Below, one piece after another: positions 14,796 to 22,687 of a stretch of DNA of 64,000 bases. Position numbers and translations under genes: made by a program. The stretch comes from Candidatus Auribacterota bacterium (lineage in GTDB: Bacteria > Auribacterota > JAFGBW01 > JAFGJP01): NCBI GenBank assembly GCA_023144635.1, contig JAGLFH010000060.1, forward strand, positions 1-64,000, read 5' to 3'. The notes below the pieces were generated by a model. It made no database searches and was not told where the DNA came from. It worked only from the letters and a program-made list of their open reading frames with translations. The first letter of the stretch is position 1. Each line of letters starts with the position of its first letter.

Positions 14796-16622
14796 ATGAA
14801 AAATAATTCTTTTGACATTATTGTTATTGGTGCCGGACATGCAGGATGCGAAGCTGCATCGGCTGCAGCCAAAATGGGGGCATCAACAGCACTTTTTACT
14901 TTTAATCTTGATACTATTGCACAAATGTCATGTAACCCTTCAATTGGGGGGATTGCAAAAGGACAGATAGTACGCGAAATAGATGCTCTTGGAGGCCTTA
15001 TGGGGCAGGTTATTGATAAAAGTGCAATACAGTTTAGAATGCTTAATGTAAAAAAGGGGCCGGCTGTTTGGGGGCCGCGTGCTCAAGCAGATAAGAAGCT
15101 TTATCAGCTTATTATGAAAAATATCCTCGAAGAGCAGGAAAACTTGGAGATCATTCAGGATGAAGTTACTGATATACATGTAAAAAATAATAAGATCTCT
15201 GGTCTAGAAACCATCAGAGGTCAAATATATAGATCTAAAGCTGTTATTATAACCACGGGTACATTTATGAAAGGAATGATCTATATAGGTCCTTTTACAA
15301 CAGAAGCAGGACGTTTTGGAGAACCTGCATCTAAAAAATTATCAGTTAGTCTTAAAAGGTTGGGATTAAAGCTTGGAAGGTTAAAAACCGGTACTCCTGC
15401 GCGTGTTAACGGAAAATCAATAGATTATTCAAAGACAGAGATACAATATGGTGATAAGAATATAATACCCTTTTCTTTTTCAACAGAAAAAATAGATGTA
15501 GAGCAGATCCCCTGCTTTATTACGCGCACAACAAAGAAGACAAAAAATATTGTAAAGCGGAATCTAAAATATAGTCCCCTTTATTCAGGTAAGATAAGCG
15601 GTGTAGGAGTGCGCTATTGTCCTTCTCTAGAAGATAAATTTGTTAAGTTTCCATCTAAAGAAAGCCATCATATTTTTCTTGAGCCTGAAGGAAGAGATAC
15701 TAATGAGGTCTATGTAAACGGTGCGTCTTCAAGTCTTCCTGAAAAAGTACAAGTTAAGATGATAAGGTCTATTGCTGGTTTGGAAAATGTCGAGATAATG
15801 AGAATAGGTTATGCAATAGATTATGATTTTGTGTTCCCTATACAGTTAAAACCTTCTTTGGAAGCAAAAAAAATAGAAAATCTTTTTTTTGCAGGACAGA
15901 TAAATGGTACTTCCGGATATGAAGAAGCAGGAGGGCAAGGACTGATAGCAGGCATAAACGCATGTTTAGTTTTAAAGAAAAAAGATCCTCTTATTCTTAA
16001 ACGTTCAGACTCTTATATTGGAACCCTCATAGATGATCTGGTTACAAGAGGTACAGAGGAACCTTACAGGATGTTTACATCTCGTGCAGAATACCGTTTG
16101 TTATTAAGAGCAGATAATGCTGATATACGTCTTATGCCATATGGAAAAGAACTTGGGCTTGTTAAAAAAGAAGATTTTAAAAAAATGAATAAGCGGAAAC
16201 AAAAAATAGAAGAACTTAAAATCCTTGCAAGAAAAAAATCAATTGATGATGAAACAGCTCAAAACTATATATTGCGTTCAAGATCAAGCGCTGATATTAC
16301 TATTGAAAAGCTTAAAGATTGTTTTGATCTTTGTTATGGGGATGCAATGACATTATATTCAGACATTCTTTATCGAGGGTATATAAATAAGATGGAGCAT
16401 GAAATTGAGCGTCTTAAAAAATATGAAAATCTTGCTATTCCTGATAAATTTGATTATTCTAAAATAAAAGGTCTCAAAAAAGAGAGCATAGAGAAATTAT
16501 TAAAAATAAGGCCGGTTGCAATAGGTCAGGCAATGAGAATATCCGGAATTACTCCTGCTGATGTGACTTTGCTTATGTTTGAAGTAAAAAAGTTCGGAAA
16601 AGAACGCGTAAAGATAAAATAA
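14796..16622 (+). CDS. mnmG: tRNA uridine-5-carboxymethylaminomethyl(34) synthesis enzyme MnmG
   Basis: A 608-residue protein with the N-terminal FAD site IGAGHAG (11-17), the GidA signatures SCNPSIGGIAKG and LGRLKTGTPAR, AGQINGTSGYEEA and TSRAEYRLLLR, and the C-terminal helical domain ending near ITPADVTLL. With MnmE it builds the (carboxymethyl)aminomethyl group on wobble U34 of several tRNAs. Length and all blocks are normal. mnmE is not nearby. The ribosome site is weak. The MscS gene follows 31 bases later, probably in the same transcript. Confidence 0.96.
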   Translation: MKNNSFDIIVIGAGHAGCEAASAAAKMGASTALFTFNLDTIAQMSCNPSIGGIAKGQIVREIDALGGLMGQVIDKSAIQFRMLNVKKGPAVWGPRAQADKKLYQLIMKNILEEQENLEIIQDEVTDIHVKNNKISGLETIRGQIYRSKAVIITTGTFMKGMIYIGPFTTEAGRFGEPASKKLSVSLKRLGLKLGRLKTGTPARVNGKSIDYSKTEIQYGDKNIIPFSFSTEKIDVEQIPCFITRTTKKTKNIVKRNLKYSPLYSGKISGVGVRYCPSLEDKFVKFPSKESHHIFLEPEGRDTNEVYVNGASSSLPEKVQVKMIRSIAGLENVEIMRIGYAIDYDFVFPIQLKPSLEAKKIENLFFAGQINGTSGYEEAGGQGLIAGINACLVLKKKDPLILKRSDSYIGTLIDDLVTRGTEEPYRMFTSRAEYRLLLRADNADIRLMPYGKELGLVKKEDFKKMNKRKQKIEELKILARKKSIDDETAQNYILRSRSSADITIEKLKDCFDLCYGDAMTLYSDILYRGYINKMEHEIERLKKYENLAIPDKFDYSKIKGLKKESIEKLLKIRPVAIGQAMRISGITPADVTLLMFEVKKFGKERVKIK

Positions 16623-16653
16623 AAGATTTTTATTAGGGTACTGGGGTGTCAGA

Positions 16654-17544
16654 ATGAATGATTTTTTTCAATGGTCTAAAAGTATTTATGAATCTCCTTC
16701 TCCTACTGTTATAAAGCTTCTTCAAACTCTGGCTGTTGTTGTTATATTTTCTATTCTTTCTTTTGTAATAAAGCGTATCATAAACAACCATGTTCAGGAT
16801 CTAAGGAAAAGGCATCTTTACAGAACGTTTTCTTCTTATATAGTATTTCTCATAGGTTTTTTAGTTTTTGCAAGAGTCTGGATAGACCAGATGGCATCAG
16901 TAACTATGTTTTTAAGTTTTCTGGGTGGCGGTATTGCTCTTGCTTTACATCAGGTAATAATGAGTGTTGCAGGCTGGCTTCTTATAATTTTGAAAGGTTA
17001 TTATAATATAGGAGACAGGATAGAGATAGGAAGTGTAAAAGGTGATGTTATTGATATTAGTGTTTTTTATACTACATGTATGGAAATAGGTAACTGGGTA
17101 GGAGCTGATCAAAGTACAGGGAGAATGGCACAAATACCAAATTCTCAAGTTTTCAAAGAAACAGTGTATAACTATACCAGAGGTTTTGAATATATATGGA
17201 ATGAGATATCTTTTCTGGTTACTTTTGAAAGTGACTGGAAAAAAGCTGAAGAGATCCTTACAAAAGCTATTAATAAATACAGTGTGGAAGTAACAGATAA
17301 AGTAAGAAGGCGTATTCAGAAGATGTCGCAGCAATATTGGATAAGCTATAAGATACTCACACCTATAGTTTATACGACAATAAAAGATTCAGGTGTTCAA
17401 CTAACGGTCAGATATATTACAGATGTTAAAAAAAGAAGAACAAGTGAAGTAAAATTCTCTAGAGAGATCCTTGAAGTGTTTAATAAAGAAAAGAGCATAG
17501 AATTTGCTTACCCCACAACACGCTTTTACCATAGAGGCGAATAA
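16654..17544 (+). CDS. Small-conductance mechanosensitive channel, MscS family
   Basis: A 296-residue membrane protein with three hydrophobic helices in the first 120 residues. The third, SFLGGGIALALHQVIMSVAGW, is the glycine/alanine-rich pore helix of MscS. Next comes the MscS beta domain (GYYNIGDRIEIGSVKGDVIDIS, about 115-135, and QIPNSQVF) and a C-terminal alpha/beta domain. MscS channels release solutes on hypo-osmotic shock. The C-terminal domain is somewhat longer and less conserved than in E. coli MscS. A GGGGTG ribosome site precedes the ATG. Confidence 0.85.
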   Translation: MNDFFQWSKSIYESPSPTVIKLLQTLAVVVIFSILSFVIKRIINNHVQDLRKRHLYRTFSSYIVFLIGFLVFARVWIDQMASVTMFLSFLGGGIALALHQVIMSVAGWLLIILKGYYNIGDRIEIGSVKGDVIDISVFYTTCMEIGNWVGADQSTGRMAQIPNSQVFKETVYNYTRGFEYIWNEISFLVTFESDWKKAEEILTKAINKYSVEVTDKVRRRIQKMSQQYWISYKILTPIVYTTIKDSGVQLTVRYITDVKKRRTSEVKFSREILEVFNKEKSIEFAYPTTRFYHRGE

Positions 17545-17683
17545 ATAAGATAATCTGTTAAATTAAGGGTTTGATCTGTTATTCTTATTTTTATCTTATT
17601 AGTATATTTCTAAATGTTTTGAATTTGTTTTGATCATTACCAGAATCTAATCTATATCATATTTTGCCCGCTAGGCATAAAAC

Positions 17684-17842
17684 CACGCCTGCAAAGCCGT
17701 GATAAAGACAATGTCCATGTTTCTGGATGAAGCTGAGATAAGGGTATCTCACCGTAGCCTTACAAAGACGAAGGCGGATATTTCGACAAGGTTCCACCGA
17801 GACGAAACGTGAATTTCAACGGGTGTAAGTCTGTGAAATTAC
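17684..17842 (+). ncRNA. Candidate structured RNA element, copy B
   Basis: A second copy of the architecture at 11815-11950: 5' stem CACGCC-TGCAAA-GCCGTG, an extra hairpin TCCA/TGGA at 17713-17727 absent from copy A, GGGTATCTC, and the centre with GACGAAGGCGGATAT. It then shows AGGTT...CGAG, GAAACGTGAA, and a 3' stem ATTTCA/TGAAAT around CGGGTGTA. The 3' stem differs in sequence from copy A but still pairs. It lies between the MscS gene and the nrdJ promoter, about 290 bases before nrdJ. It shows none of the conserved blocks of a cobalamin riboswitch. Confidence 0.4.
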
Positions 17843-17995
17843 AAAAGTTTTATTTTATGTATTAAAAAATGAATTTAACTTTTTCAATACATCTATATAA
17901 TTTATAAATATATATACTATACTTTAATATTTAACTTGTTTATTAAAATTATTAATATATAATCTGCTTTACAGTTTTTTTGAAACAAGTCGCAA

Positions 17996-18042
17996 ACACC
18001 ATATATTGTGTGTTAAATTTTAAAAAACACAACATAAAGTGC
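17996..18042 (+). promoter_or_regulatory. Pair of NrdR-like boxes upstream of nrdJ
   Basis: Box 1 is ACACCATATATTGTGT (17996-18011), 15 of 16 matches to the known NrdR consensus ACACWATATATWGTGT. Box 2 is ACACAACATAAAGTGC (18027-18042), 13 of 16. Their starts are 31 bases apart, close to three helical turns, as is usual for NrdR box pairs. The promoter -35 begins 10 bases downstream. NrdR is the ATP/dATP-sensing repressor of ribonucleotide reductase genes. Confidence 0.8.
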
Positions 18043-18051
18043 TTTTTTCCC

Positions 18052-18080
18052 TTGACTTTGTTTGCTCGCATTCTTAGTAT
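18052..18080 (+). promoter_or_regulatory. Sigma-70-type promoter of nrdJ
   Basis: TTGACT (18052-18057), a 17-base spacer and TAGTAT (18075-18080). The predicted transcript starts about 45 bases before the nrdJ ATG at 18131, just downstream of the two NrdR-like boxes. The whole gap 17545-18130 otherwise holds only structured element B and A+T-rich sequence. Confidence 0.75.
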
Positions 18081-18130
18081 TAGCTTATGTGATAATTAAA
18101 CAGCAATCCTTAATTTGGGAGGTTTTTTAT

Positions 18131-20524
18131 ATGGAAGTTTCCATCCAGAGTACCGAAATCAAGCCTAAACAGGTTAATTTAACTGATAATGCCGTAAGAG
18201 TGCTTGAAGCCAGGTATTTAAAAAAGAATGAAAACTCTGAAGTAATTGAAAAGCCGGAGGATCTCTTTTGGCGCGTTGCAAAATGTGTTGCGTCAGTAGA
18301 AAAAAATACACCGAATATTACAGAGGATGATATAAAAAAATATGAAATAGATTTTTTTAATCTTATGGCAGAAGGTTTTTTTATGCCTAATTCACCTACT
18401 TTGATGAATGCGGGAAGAGAAATGGGAATGCTTAGTGCTTGTTTTGTTCTTCCGGTAGAGGATAGTATACATGGAATATTTAAATCTATTCAAAATACTG
18501 CTCTTATACAAAAAGCCGGTGGTGGAACAGGATTCAGCTTTTCTCGTCTTCGTCCTAAAGGGGATATAGTACGCTCAAGCGGAGGGACTACATCTGGTCC
18601 TCTTTCCTTTATAAAGGTTTTTTCAGAGGCAACAGAGGCTATTCAACAGGGAGCGTTCCGGCGAGGTGCCAATATGGGGATCATGCATATATATCACCCG
18701 GATATTATAGATTTCATTAACGCAAAACAGGATCTAACAAAACTTACTAATTTTAATCTTTCTATTTCTGTTCCTAATGATTTTATGGAAGATCTTAAAT
18801 CAAATCCTGACAAGATACATATGGTAAAGAATCCAAGAACGAATGAGACTTATCCGCTTCTTAAGCAGGATTCACCTGAAAAGTACTGGACTGTCAGCGA
18901 AGTGTTTAATGTGATCGTTGACAGAGCTTGGGAATCAGGAGAACCGGGGATCCTTTTTATTGACCGCATTAATGAAGTTAATCCGACACCTCATCTTGGC
19001 GATATAGAGGCGACAAATCCATGCGGGGAACAGCCGCTGCTTCCTTATGAGGCATGTAATTTGGGCAGCATTAATCTTAGTAAATTCGTAAGAATAGATA
19101 AGCAAGGAGAGCGTGATTATGACTATGATGCTTTAAGAAAAATCATTCATGCCAGTGTGCGTTTTCTTGATAATGTAGTAGATGCAAATAATTATCCATT
19201 AGCAGAGATTGAAAAGATGTGTAAAGGTAACAGAAAAATAGGATTAGGTGTTATGGGGTTTGCTGATGCTCTTTATCTTTTAAGAATGCCATATACATCT
19301 GAAGAAGGAATTGCCTTTGGTGAAAAAGTCATGAAATTCATAAATGATGAATCACATATTGCATCTCAAAAGCTCGCAGAAAAAAAAGGTGTTTTCCCTA
19401 ATTGGCCGGGTTCTGTCTGGGATACACAGAAAAACCGAAAAATGAGAAATGCTGCTACGACAACAGTTGCACCCACAGGTACAGTAAGCATAATAGCAGA
19501 TTGTTCAAGCGGTATTGAGCCGTTGTTTTCTCTTAGTTTTTATCGCAATGTTCTAAATGGTCAGAAGCTTGTTGAGACAAATAGAGTTTTTAAAATGTAT
19601 GCTCAGGAAAAAGGCTTTCATTCTGAAGAACTTTCTAAAAAACTTGCTGAAGGAGTATCTTTGCAGGAAATGGAAAATATTGATGATCAGGCAAAGAAAA
19701 TATTTATTACTGCTCATGATGTAGAACCATCATACCACATAGGAATGCAGGCTGCATTTCAGAAAAACTGTGACAGTTCTATTTCAAAGACTATAAATTT
19801 CACGAATTCTGCTACTAAAGAAGAAGTAGAACAAATATATAGGCTTGCATATGAACACAGGGTAAAAGGTGTTACTGTTTATCGTGACGGATGCAGGCAA
19901 AATCAGCCTATGGCTCATGAAAAAGAGAAAAAAGAAAGTGATGATAAATGCATTAATATGCAATATATTAAACCTGTAAAGATTCCTGAGATCATGTCTT
20001 GTTTGAGAATACGTCAAAAAACTCCTTTTGGAAATATGCATGTAAAAATAAGCGTTGAGCCTGTAACAGGCAAGGAACGTGAAGTTTTTGCCCAGCTTGG
20101 AAGAGGCGGCGATGTTGCTAATAGTGACCTTGAGGCTATATGCAGAATGTTATCTTTATTCCTTCGCTGTAACGGATCTCTTACCCTTGCGGTAAAACAG
20201 CTTGATGGTATAGGAAGTTCTCTTTCCGTTCCAAGTAAAGACGGTCGTGTTATGTCGCTTGCAGATGGTCTGGCAAAAGCAATTAAGAAATATTCAAAAG
20301 CTAAAGAAACATTTGGAATTAGAAACCTTCTTCTTGGGGAAATAGATGCTGATGTTCTTGCCGGCAAAAAAACACTGATGTCAAAATCCGGATCTTCCAG
20401 CATTGGTAGTGGAATGAAAAGTAGTTACAGTGCTTTTAAAATAAAATGCCCTGAATGCAACAATATACTATATTTTGAAGAAGGCTGTATTAAGTGTCAT
20501 GCATGTGGATACTCGCACTGCTGA
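18131..20524 (+). CDS. nrdJ: Adenosylcobalamin-dependent (class II) ribonucleotide reductase
   Basis: A 797-residue NrdJ. Visible blocks: NSPTLMNAG near 90, KAGGGTGFSFSRLRP, the active-site loop NPCGEQPLLPYEACNLGS at about 295-312 (cysteine radical site and conserved N/E), GLGVMGFADAL, APTGTVSIIADCSSGIEP near 447, and a C-terminal zinc ribbon (CPEC...CHACGY) in the last 25 residues. It reduces ribonucleotides to deoxyribonucleotides with a B12-generated thiyl radical and no oxygen need. The start follows TTGGGAGG; the upstream open frame to 18062 overlaps the promoter. Regulation by NrdR is indicated by the two boxes upstream. Confidence 0.95.
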   Translation: MEVSIQSTEIKPKQVNLTDNAVRVLEARYLKKNENSEVIEKPEDLFWRVAKCVASVEKNTPNITEDDIKKYEIDFFNLMAEGFFMPNSPTLMNAGREMGMLSACFVLPVEDSIHGIFKSIQNTALIQKAGGGTGFSFSRLRPKGDIVRSSGGTTSGPLSFIKVFSEATEAIQQGAFRRGANMGIMHIYHPDIIDFINAKQDLTKLTNFNLSISVPNDFMEDLKSNPDKIHMVKNPRTNETYPLLKQDSPEKYWTVSEVFNVIVDRAWESGEPGILFIDRINEVNPTPHLGDIEATNPCGEQPLLPYEACNLGSINLSKFVRIDKQGERDYDYDALRKIIHASVRFLDNVVDANNYPLAEIEKMCKGNRKIGLGVMGFADALYLLRMPYTSEEGIAFGEKVMKFINDESHIASQKLAEKKGVFPNWPGSVWDTQKNRKMRNAATTTVAPTGTVSIIADCSSGIEPLFSLSFYRNVLNGQKLVETNRVFKMYAQEKGFHSEELSKKLAEGVSLQEMENIDDQAKKIFITAHDVEPSYHIGMQAAFQKNCDSSISKTINFTNSATKEEVEQIYRLAYEHRVKGVTVYRDGCRQNQPMAHEKEKKESDDKCINMQYIKPVKIPEIMSCLRIRQKTPFGNMHVKISVEPVTGKEREVFAQLGRGGDVANSDLEAICRMLSLFLRCNGSLTLAVKQLDGIGSSLSVPSKDGRVMSLADGLAKAIKKYSKAKETFGIRNLLLGEIDADVLAGKKTLMSKSGSSSIGSGMKSSYSAFKIKCPECNNILYFEEGCIKCHACGYSHC

Positions 20525-20557
20525 TGTTTATATTGATTTTATTTTGTAACATAAAGC

Positions 20558-20611
20558 ATGGTATATAATTAGCCTGAATATTTTCAAGCTATTACATACC
20601 ATGTTTTTTTG
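20558..20611 (+). terminator. Probable intrinsic terminator of nrdJ
   Basis: CATGGTAT pairs with ATACCATG across a loop that itself can pair partly, followed by seven T. It starts 34 bases after the nrdJ stop and 25 bases before the next promoter. Confidence 0.7.
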
Positions 20612-20635
20612 TTGTTATAAATATTTTGTAATAAA

Positions 20636-20664
20636 TTGACTTTTAACTAGAAATGTGTTATACT
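20636..20664 (+). promoter_or_regulatory. Sigma-70-type promoter of the PilZ gene
   Basis: TTGACT (20636-20641), 17-base spacer, TATACT (20659-20664), 51 bases before the ATG of the PilZ-domain gene. Confidence 0.75.
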
Positions 20665-20715
20665 TATATTCATAAATTTTAGGGCTTTCAGATTTATTGA
20701 TAAGGAAAATACTTT

Positions 20716-21093
20716 ATGAATCCGTTACAAGAACAAGCTTTTATAGAAAAAAGACTTAATCCTCGATTTACTGTGCATTATTTGACAGATGTATATCTTG
20801 GTGAGGAGATACTTTTTGCTACTGTTGTAGATATTTCGGAAAGCGGTGTGGGGATCACGCTTCCGGGAAAATTTTATTTAGATGAAATACTTAATCTTAG
20901 AATAAATTGCAGCTTGATAGATCATGAAAAGGGTGAGTTAAAAAAAGTTAATATATATTTAAGAGCTAGTATTATTTGGATAGAGAAAAAAGAGAAGATG
21001 TATCATGCAGGCCTTAAAATAATAGATATAGCATATGAGGACCTTATAAGATTAAGGGATCATATTGATTACCTTGAAAAAAGCTGCGCGTAA
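20716..21093 (+). CDS. PilZ domain protein (cyclic-di-GMP binding)
   Basis: A 125-residue single-domain protein. It has the N-terminal RxxxR-type arm EKRLNPRF (R13, R17) and the D-x-S-x-x-G motif DISESGVG (D39, S41, G44), the two elements that bind cyclic-di-GMP, followed by beta strands and a short C-terminal helix. Standalone PilZ proteins act as receptors that pass the cyclic-di-GMP signal to motility, pilus or polysaccharide systems. It has its own promoter and an AAGGAAA ribosome site. Its target is unknown. The Tad pilus locus and the HD-GYP regulator in the same window are plausible partners. Confidence 0.85.
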   Translation: MNPLQEQAFIEKRLNPRFTVHYLTDVYLGEEILFATVVDISESGVGITLPGKFYLDEILNLRINCSLIDHEKGELKKVNIYLRASIIWIEKKEKMYHAGLKIIDIAYEDLIRLRDHIDYLEKSCA

Positions 21094-21132
21094 GATCCCT
21101 ATACGCAAAAAGTAACAACGAAAAGCATTTTA

Positions 21133-21435
21133 GCCACAGAGAACACAGAGAAAAGACATAGTATGGTGTTTCCTAAACGGACCAGTGTAAAGTAAAAAGT
21201 TGCCATTCTTTCTCAGTATCAGATATGGGGTAAAATCTAGTAGGGATCCACACAAAAGAAAAATAGTGCTTTTATCTTGTAGTATATGCGTTTGCCTTTT
21301 TCTCTGAGATTCCTTTTTTTAAAGTGGTGAAAGATATAATCCTTTACTTTTGAAAGAAGCTCCTTTAACTCATAACTCACAACTAATTTTTTAACAGATA
21401 TACATTTTCTCTGTGGCCTCTGTGTTCTCTGTGGC
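21133..21435. mobile_element. 303-base MITE-like element with 18-bp perfect inverted ends
   Basis: GCCACAGAGAACACAGAG at 21133-21150 is the exact reverse complement of 21418-21435. The interior has no coding sequence of its own. It carries a degenerate GTAAAGTAAAAAGTTGCCATTC-type repeat and A+T-rich DNA. Related end sequences occur at 259-391, 8168, 11094, 14261, 24742 and 40977-41037. The rest of the gap 21094-21539 holds a short AGCGAAGCG hairpin near 21451 and nothing else. Confidence 0.65.
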
Positions 21436-21539
21436 AAATTATAATAATCAGCGAAGCGTTCCCTTCACGCACCATGATTATTAAATTCCTCTAAAAATAC
21501 CTTGCACTTTTACCTTTTTTTGGATTATATTTATTTGTT

Positions 21540-22667
21540 ATGATAGCATCTAGTCCATATATATCATCGTTTCCTGAAATAGATGTCTATGAGAATGGAC
21601 CTTCTCTCATCCGACCCTCAAAAGATGATTCTTTAACTTTTGAAAATAAAGCAGAACAAATAATAAATAATATTATCAGTGAGCAGAAAAAGGAATCCCT
21701 TAGATTTTCTCTTGAATGGATGAAAGACCGACATTTTCTTCTTATAGGAGCTACAGGATATGGACTTGGTGCCTGTATTGCGTGTAAGCTCATTGAGCAG
21801 CTTTCATCTGGTTCTGTAACAATTGTTTCAAGGGATTTAAAGAACTCGCTTTCCTATCATACTGCAATACAATTAAAAAAGAATGCAGAAAAAAAGGGAA
21901 TAGCTTTTGAATGGCTAAATACAGGTATTTCTACGAACGGAAAAGGTTTTACAAATATATCCCAAGCTTTAACAAAGTTAAAAGCGAAAAAAAATATATA
22001 TATTAATACTGTTGCATATGCTTTTTCAGGTGTTCTGCCGGGTTATCCTCCTATATTTATAAAAGATCTGGATGAAAATGAAAAACTTATACAGTGGAAG
22101 CTAGAGACTTTAAATGAAAAGCAGATATCTGTTAATAACGAAATAATGGGTTTGACATCTATTAATTTACCGGGTGCTTTAAAAGAACAGGGTATAAATA
22201 TTGACATGTCAGTTTTTAGTGATTGGCGGGGAAGTCTTGATAAGATAAGCCGATTACCTGAAATGTATGAATATGGTAGACAGGGAGCATATTCGACAAG
22301 TCTCCATATACCAAAAAAAATAATACAAGAGCGCATAAATAAAGATCTTTTTCTAACGAAAGATATTATGTTAGATGCTTTTTATCCTATTATGGATACA
22401 CCTGCATTGCTGTTCCTTCCCGGTGGACACTTAATAAAAAGATTGATGAATAAAATAATGAAAAAAAGTGGTGTAAACCAAAAGAAAGTCTCTTTACTTG
22501 CACTTGAACTGCTTGATTATCTTGGAAAGGTCATTACTAATAAAAAATTTAATCCATTTCCACGTTTTGATCTTTATGAATCCCAATTTGATCTTGAGTT
22601 TTTTTATATGCTTGAAAAAATAAACAATAGTAGTAATAGCCCGTTTTATTATAAAAATTGGATATAA
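21540..22667 (+). CDS. Rossmann-fold protein, distantly FabV/trans-enoyl-CoA reductase-like
   Basis: A 375-residue protein that I only partly recognise. Residues 66-80 (FLLIGATGYGLGACI) form a nucleotide-binding glycine motif in a form, GYGLxxxI, typical of FabV and trans-2-enoyl-CoA reductases. The usual length of FabV is about 400. A tyrosine near 250 is followed after eight residues by lysine, the spacing of the FabV catalytic pair, but the surrounding sequence is not convincing. The C-terminal 130 residues match nothing I know. If the relation is real, it would reduce enoyl groups with NAD(P)H in lipid synthesis. No clear ribosome site. Confidence 0.4.
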   Translation: MIASSPYISSFPEIDVYENGPSLIRPSKDDSLTFENKAEQIINNIISEQKKESLRFSLEWMKDRHFLLIGATGYGLGACIACKLIEQLSSGSVTIVSRDLKNSLSYHTAIQLKKNAEKKGIAFEWLNTGISTNGKGFTNISQALTKLKAKKNIYINTVAYAFSGVLPGYPPIFIKDLDENEKLIQWKLETLNEKQISVNNEIMGLTSINLPGALKEQGINIDMSVFSDWRGSLDKISRLPEMYEYGRQGAYSTSLHIPKKIIQERINKDLFLTKDIMLDAFYPIMDTPALLFLPGGHLIKRLMNKIMKKSGVNQKKVSLLALELLDYLGKVITNKKFNPFPRFDLYESQFDLEFFYMLEKINNSSNSPFYYKNWI

Positions 22668-22687
22668 ATTTATTTAGGAAAAACTAT

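Noticed and set aside
17684-17842. Cyclic-di-GMP riboswitch (because of GCAAAGCC)
   Set aside because: Only that short string agrees. The rest of the GEMM consensus and its two parallel stems are missing.
17684-18130. Cobalamin riboswitch before the B12-dependent reductase
   Set aside because: Expected from function, but none of the conserved cobalamin riboswitch blocks is present. The folded element there also occurs before an unrelated PHP gene.
21237-21437. Minus-strand open frame starting in the right inverted end
   Set aside because: Lies inside the MITE-like element. Its first residues are translated repeat sequence and nothing resembles a protein family.
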